The notes: a model not told the origin generated them from the letters alone. DNA of 55,337 nucleotides from SZUA-217 sp034658975 (GCA_034658975.1 JAYEGJ010000144.1:1-55337); one strand, 5' to 3'; shown: positions 15,595 to 24,837, counted from the stretch's first letter. Made by a program: numbers and translations.

Positions 15595-15619
15595 CACGCA
15601 TAAGTGCGCTTTATGCGTG
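15595..15619. repeat. 9-bp perfect inverted repeat CACGCATAA/TTATGCGTG
   Basis: CACGCATAA (15595-15603) and TTATGCGTG (15611-15619) flank a 7-base spacer in the 180-base gap between the convergent tryptophanase and ABM-like genes. It could be an operator or a bidirectional stem-loop terminator. No U-tract follows, so neither is certain. Confidence 0.4.
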
Positions 15620-15647
15620 GAGGTCCAGCCGTGGGTTCGTGTGGGTT

Positions 15648-15950
15648 TCAGACCGAACTAGGTGAGTTTCCGTAGGAGAGGACCACGGTGCCCTCGTGGC
15701 CATGTGGCGTGGATGTCAACAGCCGAGTCAGCTCACCCAAAATGGAAGCCACCTCTCCCGAGACAGCCTGATAGTCGGCCTCGGACTGGTAGGCAGCAAT
15801 GATCATCCCTTCGCCTTCCCCAGTCTTGGCAAGTTCGGCGAACATCAACCCGTCGATTGCCTCGATTCGATCCCTCATCGACTCGGCTAAAGACATGACA
15901 TCTTCGTAGCGATCTTCACTCCAGTGAAGCCGGGTCATTCTGTAGTACAT
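15648..15950 (-). CDS. Small ABM-like (dimeric alpha/beta barrel) protein
   Basis: 100 residues from ATG 15950, preceded by GGGAGG 4 bases upstream; an in-frame TTG at 15962 is the other choice. The pattern YYRMTRLHW (strand), EDVMSLAESMRDRIEAIDG (helix), LMFAELAKTGEGEGMIIAAYQSE (two strands) then a second helix fits the ferredoxin-like ABM fold of antibiotic-biosynthesis-monooxygenase-type proteins. Catalytic or heme-binding residues of characterised members are not recognisable. It stands alone between the tryptophanase and the YibE/F gene. Confidence 0.6.
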   Translation of the reverse strand: MYYRMTRLHWSEDRYEDVMSLAESMRDRIEAIDGLMFAELAKTGEGEGMIIAAYQSEADYQAVSGEVASILGELTRLLTSTPHGHEGTVVLSYGNSPSSV

Positions 15951-16094
15951 CGTTCCTCCCAATCAGCTACACCGTGCTCGCATACGAACCTACGTCATCC
16001 ACCACACGATGAGCCGCCGGATCAACAAACGATCGGCCCCATAAGTGCCTGTTCGTGGAGGGTGGAGGTTCTGTCAATGGTGGCTCGATTCGGC

Positions 16095-17273
16095 CTATTC
16101 GAGGTTGAGTCGGTGGACGACTCTGGCACCGAGCCATGTCGTGAGCGGTACCGCAGCGACCAAGCCGATCGAGCCTACGAGGGTTCTCACTATTTCCAGG
16201 GCGACCACCTCGGTGCTTGCGACAACGCCGAGCGGTTGGGCTGACAGAGTGAAGAGGATCAGCAGAGGAAGCGAAGCGCCTGCATAGGCAAGAAGAAGCG
16301 TGTTCACGGTCGAAACGATGTGGTCCCGTCCAATGCGTAGCCCCGAGGCATACAAGTCGGAGGCATCAATCGAGGGATTAGCCTTCCTCACCTCCCAAAC
16401 GGCTGATGCTTGGGTGACAGTGACGTCGTCGAGGGCTCCAATCGCACCGAGGACAATCCCGGCGAGCAGCAACCCGTTCAAATCGAGGTCCGGTATTGCC
16501 AGCAGGTAAAACGCCTCCTCGGTAACCAGCCCGGAGAACGCGGCGAGCCGGACGACCAGCCACGAGAGGCCGGTAGTGAGTACCAGTGCGGAAAAGACGC
16601 CGAGAGTGGCGACATGGGTCAGCGGGTTGTATCCGTGGGCCAGATATAGAGACACCAAAGAAATCGCCCCTCCACCTACCAACGCGACCAGCACAGCGTC
16701 GGTTCCGGTGATGATCGCGGGGAGAATGAACAAGAAGAGGATCGCAATGCTCAGGACAAGGCCCACCAAAGCTGCCAATCCTCGGAACCGTCCAAGAAGG
16801 ATCACCGCCAAGGCAAAAACGGCGGTTAGGACAGCGATCAGGCCCCGACGGTCACGGTCCATGTACTGATAGCTGAAACTGCCGTCGTCCCGATCAACGG
16901 CGAACATGAATATGGGGTCGCCCACATTGAACTCGGGCTGTCCGGCCTCGTCCGGCAGCTCAAGATCGACGAGCAACCCAAGATCGACAGAGTCCTCTTG
17001 TGTGATTCGAAAAGTGTTCAGAGAACAAGACAACGAAGGGTCATAGCTGCATCCCACCACATCAACAGCGGCCACTGAAGCAGTCACAACGTCATCGGCG
17101 AAGCCAAACGTGGCGAGATCAATCTCATGCTGGTCCGAGGGCCAAAGGGCGACGAGACCCACCACAACCAGAACTGCAATGGCCACGACGACACCGCCCA
17201 ACCCACTCGGGGTAGGAACCTTCCTCCGGTCAGGGCCCAACAGCTTATGGAAATCCGAGTGAGAATCAGACAC
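16095..17273 (-). CDS. YibE/F-family membrane protein
   Basis: 392 residues with one N-terminal helix (VVVAIAVLVVVGLVALW), an extracytoplasmic domain of ~100 residues (two Cys, in VVGCSYDPSLSCSL), then seven or eight hydrophobic helices. LGAIGALDDVTVTQASAVWEV and SGLRIGRDHIVSTVNTLLLAYAGASLPLL are the signature stretches of the YibE/F family. The function is unknown in the family. The GTG start at 17273 (MSDSHSDFH) has no clear ribosome-binding site. No operon partner. Confidence 0.85.
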   Translation of the reverse strand: MSDSHSDFHKLLGPDRRKVPTPSGLGGVVVAIAVLVVVGLVALWPSDQHEIDLATFGFADDVVTASVAAVDVVGCSYDPSLSCSLNTFRITQEDSVDLGLLVDLELPDEAGQPEFNVGDPIFMFAVDRDDGSFSYQYMDRDRRGLIAVLTAVFALAVILLGRFRGLAALVGLVLSIAILFLFILPAIITGTDAVLVALVGGGAISLVSLYLAHGYNPLTHVATLGVFSALVLTTGLSWLVVRLAAFSGLVTEEAFYLLAIPDLDLNGLLLAGIVLGAIGALDDVTVTQASAVWEVRKANPSIDASDLYASGLRIGRDHIVSTVNTLLLAYAGASLPLLILFTLSAQPLGVVASTEVVALEIVRTLVGSIGLVAAVPLTTWLGARVVHRLNLE

Positions 17274-17502
17274 CAGAGGAGGCTAGAGGGCACTACGCCA
17301 AGGGTCCCCTCAATCTCAGATGTCAGATGTCAGAAGATCGCCCCTCCGAGGACCTCAGAGGAACGATTCCTATCGTGACGACAACCCCCACCAAGGATGC
17401 TTGTCACTCGGCTGACAGGGTTGCTGACACTCAAACTGGAGCGGTACGAAAAGTAAAAGATGGCACTCACCACTAGTACTACCTCATAAGGCCTTAGGTC
17501 CC

Positions 17503-17532
17503 TTGGGACTTCTCGTCGCGATCGCATAGGTT
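17503..17532 (+). promoter_or_regulatory. Possible promoter of the PFOR gene
   Basis: TTGGGA (17503-17508) and TAGGTT (17527-17532) are spaced 18 bases and end 8 bases before the nifJ ATG at 17540. If used, the transcript would start at or next to the ATG, i.e. be leaderless, which is common in actinobacteria. No good Shine-Dalgarno sequence precedes the ATG, in keeping with this. Confidence 0.3.
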
Positions 17533-17539
17533 TAGGGAC

Positions 17540-20500
17540 ATGAGTTCTAACGCGACGCCCTCATTCGTCACAGTCGACGGAAACGAAGCGGCCGCCCGAA
17601 TCGCCCATCTCCTGAGCGAGGTCATTGCGATCTATCCGATCACACCGGCATCGCCGATGGGTGAGCTGGCCGACGCCTGGTCCCATCAGGGAAAGCCGAA
17701 CCTCTGGGGAGTGGTTCCCGATGTGGTCGAGATGCAAAGCGAGGCCGGCGCCGCGGGCGCCATTCACGGCGCACTCACTGCCGGTGCCCTCAGCACGACC
17801 TTCACCGCCTCGCAAGGCCTGCTGCTCATGCTCCCCAACATGTACAAGATCGCCGGTGAGCTCACACCGACCGTCATCCACGTCGCCGCCCGCACTGTCG
17901 CCACCCACGCCTTGTCGATCTTCGGAGACCACTCCGATGTCATGGCGGCACGCCAGACAGGATTCGCGATGCTGGCGTCGGCGTCGGTCCAGGAAGCTCA
18001 AGACATGGCGCTGGCGGCGCATCTCGCCACTCTCGAGTCCCGTATCCCATTTCTCCATTTCTTCGACGGCTTCCGGACTTCTCATGAGGTCGCCAAGATC
18101 GAGCTCATTGACGAAGAAGTCTTGCGGCGCGTCGTTGACGAGGAATTGATCGCCGGCCACCGCGTGCGGGCGCTCAACCCGAACAATCCGACGCTGAGGG
18201 GCACCGCCCAGAACCCCGATGTCTTCTTCCAGGCCCGTGAGGCCGTCAATCCTTACTACGACGCCATTCCGCTCATCGTCTCGGAGACTCTCGACGTCAT
18301 CGCCGAAGAGACGGGGCGCAAGTATCAACTCTTCGAGTACCACGGCCACCCCGAGGCCGAAACCGTGATGGTGATCATGGGCTCGGGTGTCGGAGCCGCC
18401 ATCGAAGCGGTGCGGAAGATGGCCGAGGACGGAGAAAAGGTCGGCCTCGTGGTTGTACGGCTCTACAGGCCCTTCTCCGTGCATCACTTCGTGTCGACCT
18501 TGCCGGACAGCGCCCGAAGGATCGTGGTGATGGATCGGACCAAGGAACCCGGTGCCATCGGAGACCCCCTCTACCTCGATGTCATCGCCGCACTGGCAGA
18601 GAGCGGAAGGACCGCCGGCGTGTTCGGTGGCCGCTACGGCCTCTCCTCAAAGGAGTTCACCCCTTCGATGGTGGCCGCCGCCTTCGCCGAGGTCGACGGC
18701 GAAGAGCCCCGGCGCCACTTCACCGTCGGAATCCACGACGACATCGGAGGCCACTCCATCGAGTGGAACGAAGAGTGGTGGCGGGAGCCCGAGGATGTGA
18801 CGAGAGCCGTCTTCTACGGACTCGGGTCAGACGGGACGGTGGGGGCCAACAAGAACTCCGTGAAGATCATCGGCGAGTCGACCGACCTGTACGCCCAGGG
18901 GTACTTCGTCTATGACTCGAAGAAGTCGGGATCGAGGACGGTCTCCCACCTCCGGATCGCTCCCCGGCCGATCGAATCGACCTACCTGATCAACGAGGCT
19001 GACTTTGTTGCGGTGCACCAGTTCGACTTCCTGGAGTCGATCGACGCTCTCGAGGTCGCGGGACCGGGCGCCACGATTCTCCTCAACAGCCCTTACGCGG
19101 CTGATGCGATCTGGTCTCGGATACCGATCGAGGCGCAGACACAGATAGTCGACAAGAAGCTCCGGGTCTGGGCCATCGACGCCGCGACCATCGCTCGTGA
19201 TGCCGGCCTCGGCGGACGGGTCAATACCGTTCTCCAAACCTGCTTCTTCCACCTCACCGATTTCCTCCCCGGAGATCGGTCTGTGGAGGCGATCAAACAG
19301 CACATTCGCAAGAGCTACGGCAAACGTGGCGAAGCCGTCGTCAGACGAAATGAGGAGGCGGTGGATCGCTCCATCGCAGGCCTCTATGAGGTGCTCGTCG
19401 GAGAGGCGACGAGCCACCTTCGAATGTCCGACCCCGTGCCGGACATCGCTCCAGACTTCGTCAAGCGCGTCACCGGGATGATGTTGGCGGGACAGGGAGA
19501 CCTGCTCCCGGTATCGGCGATGCCCGTGGACGGGACGTTCCCGACCGGAACGGCCAAATGGGAGAAACGGTCGATCGCCCACGAGATCCCCATCTGGGAT
19601 CCCGACATCTGCATCGACTGCGGTCGTTGTGCTCTCGTCTGCCCCCACGCGGCGATCAGGTTCAAGGCCTTCGATTCTGACATTGCGACGCCCGACGGAT
19701 TCCTCTCGAAGGACTCCATCGGCAAGGACCTGGCAGGCAAGAAGATCACCATCCAGGTCGCACCTGACGACTGCACCGGTTGCGGGGTCTGCGTCGAGGT
19801 CTGTCCCGCCAAATCGAAGGAGACCGTCAAGCACAAGGCCATCAACATGGAGCCGAAGGCCGGCCACCTGGAGCGAGAACGTAAGAACTACGAGTACTTC
19901 CTCGAGATTCCGGATGCCGATCGATCACAGGTCAATGCAATCTCGGTAAAGGGCTCACAACTGCTTCCACCGCTCTTCGAGTACTCCGGCGCATGCGCCG
20001 GCTGTGGGGAGACCCCGTATCTGAAGCTGATCACACAGCTCATGGGCGACCGCATGATCGTGGCCAACGCCACGGGCTGCTCCTCGATCTACGGCGGCAA
20101 CCTCCCGACGACTCCTTGGACCACCGACGAGGCCGGGCGCGGACCTGCCTGGTCCAACTCGCTATTCGAGGACAACGCAGAGTTCGGACTGGGGATGAGA
20201 CTGGCCATTGAGGCTCAGAAGGACGATGCCGTCCTCCTCATCACCGCCCTCGCCCCCGAACTCGGCCAACTCGCCGTGGACATCCTCGACACCGTCGAGA
20301 ATCCCGACCTGTCGGACGCTGAGGCGCTCATCACCAAGCAGCGCGGCCTGGTGGCCACGCTCAAGGAGCGTCTCTCCGACATGGACGGCCCGCTTCCCCG
20401 ACGTCTCGAAGGTGTGGCCGACACACTGATCGAGACCAGTGTCTGGATCGTCGGGGGTGACGGATGGGCCTATGACATCGGGTTCGGAGGACTCGACCAC

Positions 20501-21109
20501 GTTCTGGCGTCGGGACGGGACATCAACATTCTCGTTCTGGACACCGAGGTCTACTCGAACACCGGCGGCCAGGCTTCCAAGGCAACGCCCCGAGCGGCGA
20601 TCGCCAAGTTTGCCGCCGGCGGGAAGGCAACCGGGAAGAAGGATCTCGGCCAGATCGCCATGTCCTACGGCAATGTCTACGTGGGTCAGATCGCCATGGG
20701 TGCCAATCCCACCCAGACGGTGAAGACGATCGCAGAAGCGGAGGCCCACAAGGGCGTCTCGCTGATCATCGCCTACAGCCCCTGCATCGCACACGGAATC
20801 GATATGAAGGATCAATTGAGTCACCAGAAGATGGCGGCCGACACCGGATACTGGCCTCTCTACCGATATGACCCGGCCCGGGAGGAGGAAGGCAAACCCG
20901 GCCTTCGTCTCGACAGCCGAAAGCCGACGATCCCGTTCAAGGACTTCGCAGCCACGGAAGCCCGGTTCGCCATGTTGGGCCGTGTAGATCCGCATGGCGC
21001 CGAGGAACTGTTGGGCAAGGCACAGCAAGACATCGATGACCGTTGGCATCTATACGAACAGATGGTGCAGATCCATCGAACAGCCGAGTACACGGAGGAG
21101 GACGAATGA
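17540..21109 (+). CDS. nifJ: Pyruvate:ferredoxin (flavodoxin) oxidoreductase
   Basis: 1189 residues, the single-chain PFOR. Domain order: pyruvate/TPP pyrimidine-binding domain (starts FVTVDGNEAAARIAHLLSE, with YPITPASPMGE), transketolase C-like domain, gamma domain, a ferredoxin domain with two [4Fe-4S] motifs (CIDCGRCALVCP at ~690 and CTGCGVCVEVCP at ~744), and the C-terminal TPP domain with ACAGCGETPYLKL, VGGDGWAYDIGFGG and DTEVYSNTGGQAS; the proximal-cluster Cys residues are present. Converts pyruvate + CoA to acetyl-CoA + CO2 and reduces ferredoxin. The stop overlaps the next ATG (ATGA). Presence in an organism with an oxygen reductase implies microaerobic or facultative use, or reverse carboxylating use (inference). 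Confidence 0.97.
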   Translation: MSSNATPSFVTVDGNEAAARIAHLLSEVIAIYPITPASPMGELADAWSHQGKPNLWGVVPDVVEMQSEAGAAGAIHGALTAGALSTTFTASQGLLLMLPNMYKIAGELTPTVIHVAARTVATHALSIFGDHSDVMAARQTGFAMLASASVQEAQDMALAAHLATLESRIPFLHFFDGFRTSHEVAKIELIDEEVLRRVVDEELIAGHRVRALNPNNPTLRGTAQNPDVFFQAREAVNPYYDAIPLIVSETLDVIAEETGRKYQLFEYHGHPEAETVMVIMGSGVGAAIEAVRKMAEDGEKVGLVVVRLYRPFSVHHFVSTLPDSARRIVVMDRTKEPGAIGDPLYLDVIAALAESGRTAGVFGGRYGLSSKEFTPSMVAAAFAEVDGEEPRRHFTVGIHDDIGGHSIEWNEEWWREPEDVTRAVFYGLGSDGTVGANKNSVKIIGESTDLYAQGYFVYDSKKSGSRTVSHLRIAPRPIESTYLINEADFVAVHQFDFLESIDALEVAGPGATILLNSPYAADAIWSRIPIEAQTQIVDKKLRVWAIDAATIARDAGLGGRVNTVLQTCFFHLTDFLPGDRSVEAIKQHIRKSYGKRGEAVVRRNEEAVDRSIAGLYEVLVGEATSHLRMSDPVPDIAPDFVKRVTGMMLAGQGDLLPVSAMPVDGTFPTGTAKWEKRSIAHEIPIWDPDICIDCGRCALVCPHAAIRFKAFDSDIATPDGFLSKDSIGKDLAGKKITIQVAPDDCTGCGVCVEVCPAKSKETVKHKAINMEPKAGHLERERKNYEYFLEIPDADRSQVNAISVKGSQLLPPLFEYSGACAGCGETPYLKLITQLMGDRMIVANATGCSSIYGGNLPTTPWTTDEAGRGPAWSNSLFEDNAEFGLGMRLAIEAQKDDAVLLITALAPELGQLAVDILDTVENPDLSDAEALITKQRGLVATLKERLSDMDGPLPRRLEGVADTLIETSVWIVGGDGWAYDIGFGGLDHVLASGRDINILVLDTEVYSNTGGQASKATPRAAIAKFAAGGKATGKKDLGQIAMSYGNVYVGQIAMGANPTQTVKTIAEAEAHKGVSLIIAYSPCIAHGIDMKDQLSHQKMAADTGYWPLYRYDPAREEEGKPGLRLDSRKPTIPFKDFAATEARFAMLGRVDPHGAEELLGKAQQDIDDRWHLYEQMVQIHRTAEYTEEDE

Positions 21110-22113
21110 GCGCTGATCTGACAACTAGCTATCTGGGCTTGAACCTGGCGCACCCAATCGTGCCGTCGGCCTCTCCCCTGACGGGCGACATCGATCACGT
21201 GCACGCTCTTTGCGAGGCGGGCGCACCGGCACTGGTGCTGCCAAGCCTGTTCGAGGAACAAATCGAACACGACGCCATGGCCCTCCATTACTCCCTCGAG
21301 ATGGGCGCGGATGGATTCGGCGAGGCGGTCGAAGGGTTTTTCCCCCAGCTCGACCAGTACAACACCGGGCCGGAGGACTACCTCGATCTCATCCGTCGCA
21401 CCAAGGCCGAGGTCAAGGCCCCGGTCATCGCCAGCCTCAACGGCGTTTCGACCGGCGGGTGGACCCTCTACGCCCAGATCCTCGCCGATCAGGGAGTCGA
21501 TGCGCTAGAGCTCAACATCTACAAGATCGCCACCGATGTCACCGAAGGCTCCGAAGATGTGGAACGGTCGTATCTCGAGCTTGTCGAGACGGTCAAGAAG
21601 TCGGTGGATGTGCCGCTCGCAGTCAAGATCGGCCCGTACTTCTCGTCCATGGGCGACATGGCGCGAAGACTGACCGAGGCAGGTGCGGATGCTCTCGTCA
21701 TGTTCAACCGCTTCTATCAGCCCGACATCGACCTGGACACGCTCCGCGTGACCCCGAACATCGTCCTCTCCAATCCGGTGGCGCTGCGATTGGTCCTCAG
21801 GTGGATGGCAATCCTCTATGGAAGAGTCGACGCCGATCTGGCCGCAACGTCGGGAATCCACACCGCGGAAGACGCGATCAAGGGTCTTCTCACCGGTGCC
21901 ACGGTGACGATGATGGCCTCTGCCCTGCTCAAGAACGGCCCCTCGCGGCTGACGGAGGTGCGTGACGGGATGGAAGCCTGGCTCACCGAACGGGGATACG
22001 AGTCGGCCAATCAGGCTCGAGGCAGCCTCAGCTACTCATCGGTGCCGGACCCAGGCGTATTCGAGCGAACCAGCTACATGAAGACGCTGACGTCCTACGT
22101 GCCTACCTGGTGA
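21106..22113 (+). CDS. Dihydroorotate-dehydrogenase-like flavoprotein, PFOR partner
   Basis: 335 residues from ATG 21106, coupled to nifJ by ATGA. TIM-barrel FMN protein of the DHODH superfamily: starts LTTSYLGLNLAHPIVPSAS, contains VIASLNGVSTGGW, LELNIYKIATD, VKIGPYFSSM, ADALVMFNRFYQPDID and SGIHTAEDAIKGLLTGA. The usual DHODH substrate loop and catalytic base are altered, as in the DHODH-like subgroup often encoded next to nifJ. It probably does not make pyrimidines; a role as an FMN-dependent reductase accepting electrons from the PFOR or ferredoxin is inference. The C-terminal 19 bases overlap the OsmC gene tail to tail. Confidence 0.85.
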   Translation: MSADLTTSYLGLNLAHPIVPSASPLTGDIDHVHALCEAGAPALVLPSLFEEQIEHDAMALHYSLEMGADGFGEAVEGFFPQLDQYNTGPEDYLDLIRRTKAEVKAPVIASLNGVSTGGWTLYAQILADQGVDALELNIYKIATDVTEGSEDVERSYLELVETVKKSVDVPLAVKIGPYFSSMGDMARRLTEAGADALVMFNRFYQPDIDLDTLRVTPNIVLSNPVALRLVLRWMAILYGRVDADLAATSGIHTAEDAIKGLLTGATVTMMASALLKNGPSRLTEVRDGMEAWLTERGYESANQARGSLSYSSVPDPGVFERTSYMKTLTSYVPTW

Positions 22114-22589
22114 CGGACTGACACCTCTGGTTCGAGTTCGATTGTCGTGTCGATCGATCTGCTGATCAGGCAGACGGCCTCAGCCTTGGTGAGGAGACGG
22201 AGCGTTCTGTCGACCTTCGACTCGTCCTCGATGACAACGCTCGGGCGGAGGGTGATGCTCTCGATCCGGTAGAGCCTGTCATCACCCCGCTTCAGATAGC
22301 CGGTGGCGCGATCGCTGTAATCGAGGAAGGTCAGGCCCGAGTTGGCAGCGATGGCCTGGAAGGTGGTCATCAGACAGGACGAAACAGACGCGACGAACAA
22401 GTGCTCAGGGCTCCACACTGCCTCGGGTCCCCCGAACTCGGGCGGTGACGCCACCTCCACTTCCGGAAGCGAGTCGGACGACGAGGCGAGCTTTCCTGTC
22501 TTGGGTCCCGTCGCCTGGATCTCAATTGGGTATTCGGCAGATTCGATCAATACAACCTCCTGGGATGTCAGTTGATCCGAGTACCGCAT
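22095..22589 (-). CDS. OsmC-family protein
   Basis: 164 residues from ATG 22589; a GTG at 22634 would add 15. The OsmC fold signature PEVEVASPPEFGGPE, WSPEHLFVASVSSCLMTTF and EAVCLISRSI carries the two catalytic cysteines (one after SVSS, one in EAVC) of thiol-dependent peroxidases. It detoxifies organic hydroperoxides in characterised relatives; the SPEHLFVASV form is of the general OsmC/YhfA type rather than Ohr. It sits beside the PFOR genes, an oxygen-sensitive system, which makes sense for protection (inference). The bases between it and the DUF302 gene hold the divergent promoters. Confidence 0.85.
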   Translation of the reverse strand: MRYSDQLTSQEVVLIESAEYPIEIQATGPKTGKLASSSDSLPEVEVASPPEFGGPEAVWSPEHLFVASVSSCLMTTFQAIAANSGLTFLDYSDRATGYLKRGDDRLYRIESITLRPSVVIEDESKVDRTLRLLTKAEAVCLISRSIDTTIELEPEVSVRHQVGT

Positions 22590-22703
22590 GATCCGGATCT
22601 CGTCTCCGGCCCTTCGCCAGGTTGTCAGAGGCACAAGGTCTCTATCAAGATAGGCAGCCGGTTCCTACGTTCGTGATCAGGAACCGCAATCAAAAGGAGA
22701 GTG

Positions 22704-23105
22704 ATGACGCCCTACCACTTCAGTGTGACCGTGCATGGAGACTTCGACACAGCTGTCGGAGTGACAAAGGAAGCCCTCGCCAAGAACGGTTTCGGGATAG
22801 TCAGTGAGATCGACATGGCGGCCACATTCAAGGAGAAGCTCGGTGTCGAACGCGACCCGTATCTGATCCTCGGCGCGTGCAACCCGGGATTCGCCCTACA
22901 GGCAGTGGACGAGGAGCCCTCGATCGGCACCCTTCTTCCCTGCAACGTTGTGGTCCGAACCGTTGAGGGAGACGGTGTGGTCGTCGACTTCATGGATCCG
23001 GCCGTGATCCTCGATGTCGTCGGTGAGAACGGGATACACAAGATCGCCGACGAGGTGCGAACCCGCCTCGAAATGACCAGAGACGCCATCGCCAGAGCGC
23101 GGTAG
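22704..23105 (+). CDS. DUF302 protein
   Basis: 133 residues from ATG 22704 with AAAAGGAGA 4 bases before it. Pattern YHFSVTVHGDFDTAVGVTKEALAKNGFGIV, then EIDMAATFKEKLG, YLILGACNPGFALQAVDEEPSIGTLLPCNVVVR is the standard DUF302 fold, a small alpha+beta dimer of unknown role sometimes linked to sulfur or metal metabolism. Two Cys (GACNPG and LPCNVV) are conserved in the family. Monocistronic. Confidence 0.9.
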   Translation: MTPYHFSVTVHGDFDTAVGVTKEALAKNGFGIVSEIDMAATFKEKLGVERDPYLILGACNPGFALQAVDEEPSIGTLLPCNVVVRTVEGDGVVVDFMDPAVILDVVGENGIHKIADEVRTRLEMTRDAIARAR

Positions 23106-23111
23106 CGACCT

Positions 23112-23858
23112 CTAGTGGCTCGGCTCGAGCCGGGCCGACCTCAACTCATCATTTGCTATCGCCAGATGGTGGGTATGAACTCGCCGCAATCTCTCCAGCT
23201 GCTCTGGGGTGAGCACCTGGCATATGTAGTCCCAGTGGAGGGCGACGGTGTTGCCAACGCCGGGAAGAACACCCGGCGGTGGCCGGAACGGCTCAACGAT
23301 CGGTTCTCCGACGACGAGGGAGTCGTCCACCCATCTAAGCGGCTGTCTCTCGACTTCGACGATGGTTTGGTCTGCCCCCTTCACCCGCCCCCAACTGATT
23401 CGGCACCTATCGAGTACCTCCAGGCTGGGACCGACATGCCCCTCCTTGAGTAGGCCCACCCACGGATAGACGCAGAACACGTGAAACGCGTGGTTGGGGA
23501 GCCCCCCGGCGTTGAGGGCGTTGACCACGGCCGGCCAGCGGTTGCCGGCCTGTCGTTGGAATCGATCGGACGCCGAATGCCCCCAGTCGAAAAGGCTCGT
23601 ACGATCGAGCAGCGGATTCCCCAGCCAGTAGGCCTCCACCACCTCCGTATCCAGGGGATCCTTCCCTGCTCTGCAACCGATCAACTCGAGATAGGGCCAT
23701 GCCCCCTCAAAAGCCAGGGCCAGCCTTGACATCTCCTCCGATGGCATGGCGAGACCGCCGGCCACCGCCGTGACACCTTCCGTTTCCGAAGGACCGCAGT
23801 AGCCGAGCAGATTCGGTGGCTGCGCAAACCGAAAGAAGACCTCAGGCCCGGATGCCAC
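23112..23858 (-). CDS. DUF6390-like protein, hydrogenase-associated
   Basis: 248 residues, soluble, Trp- and Pro-rich. Recognisable blocks: FFRFAQPPNLLGYCGP at the N-terminus, then EGAWPYLELIGCRAG, EAYWLGNPLL, NHAFHVFCVYPWVGLL, ISWGRVKGAD and NTVALHWDYICQVLT. These resemble the uncharacterised DUF6390 family, which I recall (not checked) as occurring near actinobacterial [NiFe] hydrogenases; here the hydrogenase operon is 1 kb away. Two Cys (YCGP, GCRAG) and several His could bind a metal or a maturation cofactor. Its start overlaps the EamA stop by 17 bases, so the two are one minus-strand unit. Confidence 0.6.
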   Translation of the reverse strand: MASGPEVFFRFAQPPNLLGYCGPSETEGVTAVAGGLAMPSEEMSRLALAFEGAWPYLELIGCRAGKDPLDTEVVEAYWLGNPLLDRTSLFDWGHSASDRFQRQAGNRWPAVVNALNAGGLPNHAFHVFCVYPWVGLLKEGHVGPSLEVLDRCRISWGRVKGADQTIVEVERQPLRWVDDSLVVGEPIVEPFRPPPGVLPGVGNTVALHWDYICQVLTPEQLERLRRVHTHHLAIANDELRSARLEPSH

Positions 23859-24786
23859 TGTCCACTTCTCCTCGGCCGGCTCGCCATGAGGCAGCGGCGG
23901 CGAGACCGGAACCGACGATCAGAAGAACCAGGCCCCAGACGTCAGGGAGAGCCACCCCCCGGATGCTCGTCTGGAGTAACGCTGTGATCACGGCGCCGGC
24001 CACGAGCACTGCCGTCACATCAACGGCCGGTGCCCGCTCCAATGCTGCGAACCAGGTGAGAACGTATGCGGACAGCACGAAGCCGGTAGCAAGGACCCAC
24101 ACAAGCTGGGTTCCGGTGACAGCAGCCCAGTCGACATTCGCCGAGCGAACCAGGGCCCAGGTGACCAGCACCACAGACCCGCCAATCATCCGTGCGCTCG
24201 CCACGGTCGCCGAAGGAACATCCGCAAGGAGTTTCTTCGCCACGACGACTTCGACAGACCAGAGCAACGTCGCCCCCAGGATCATCGCCTCGCCAACACC
24301 GAATGTGGCTCCCGCCACTCCCCCGAGAAGAACGATCTGACCCCAGACCAGCACTCCGATAGCAACGACATGTGGCCACGAGAGCCTTTCCTTCAGGAAG
24401 ACGATGGCCATGAAGGCCACCCAGATGATCAGGGTCTTGTGAATGAAGGCAGCCTGGGCCGACGCAGCTCGCGACAAGCCTTCGAAGAACAGAACGAACG
24501 GCACGCTGCCTCCGACGATGGCAAGGAGCGCCAGCGTCCAGCGCGAGCCGGCCGAACTGGGAAGCCGCGGGGCTTCCCGCGACCGCCGAAGGGTCAGCAG
24601 GGTTGCGAACACTCCAATGACGAGAGCTGAAACCAGATTCTTGAGGGTTGTGTAAGTCGTCGCGTCGGCGACCTCGAGCCAGGCTCGGACCCCGTATCCA
24701 TTGATGAACACTGCGAATCCGCTGACGATCGCGGTGACGGCGGCGAGGGCGATGCCCTTCTGTCTTGTCGAGAGATGGCGCGTCAT
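23842..24786 (-). CDS. EamA/DMT-family transporter
   Basis: 314 residues from ATG 24786 (MTRHLSTRQKG); an open frame upstream to 24885 would add 33 residues that overlap the hydrogenase gene and contain no membrane segment, so I leave them out. Ten predicted helices in two EamA repeats: helix 1 ALAAVTAIVSGFAVFING, and the repeats' Ala/Gly-rich helices such as AAFIHKTLIIWVAFMAIVFLKE and LLWSVEVVVAKKLLA. A drug/metabolite exporter of unknown substrate. It diverges from the hydrogenase operon with only ~50 bases between the chosen starts. Confidence 0.85.
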   Translation of the reverse strand: MTRHLSTRQKGIALAAVTAIVSGFAVFINGYGVRAWLEVADATTYTTLKNLVSALVIGVFATLLTLRRSREAPRLPSSAGSRWTLALLAIVGGSVPFVLFFEGLSRAASAQAAFIHKTLIIWVAFMAIVFLKERLSWPHVVAIGVLVWGQIVLLGGVAGATFGVGEAMILGATLLWSVEVVVAKKLLADVPSATVASARMIGGSVVLVTWALVRSANVDWAAVTGTQLVWVLATGFVLSAYVLTWFAALERAPAVDVTAVLVAGAVITALLQTSIRGVALPDVWGLVLLIVGSGLAAAASWRAGRGEVDSGIRA

Positions 24787-24837
24787 GTTCTCGATTCCAC
24801 TGGGCCTTCCACCCGGGAACCAGGGTCGTTTGCCTCT

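Noticed and set aside
18827..19867. 346-residue minus-strand ORF inside nifJ
   Set aside because: Lies within a confirmed PFOR and has shadow composition.
22114..22160. tRNA-like GGTTCGAGTTCGATT string
   Set aside because: It is inside the OsmC coding region on the other strand; no cloverleaf can be drawn.
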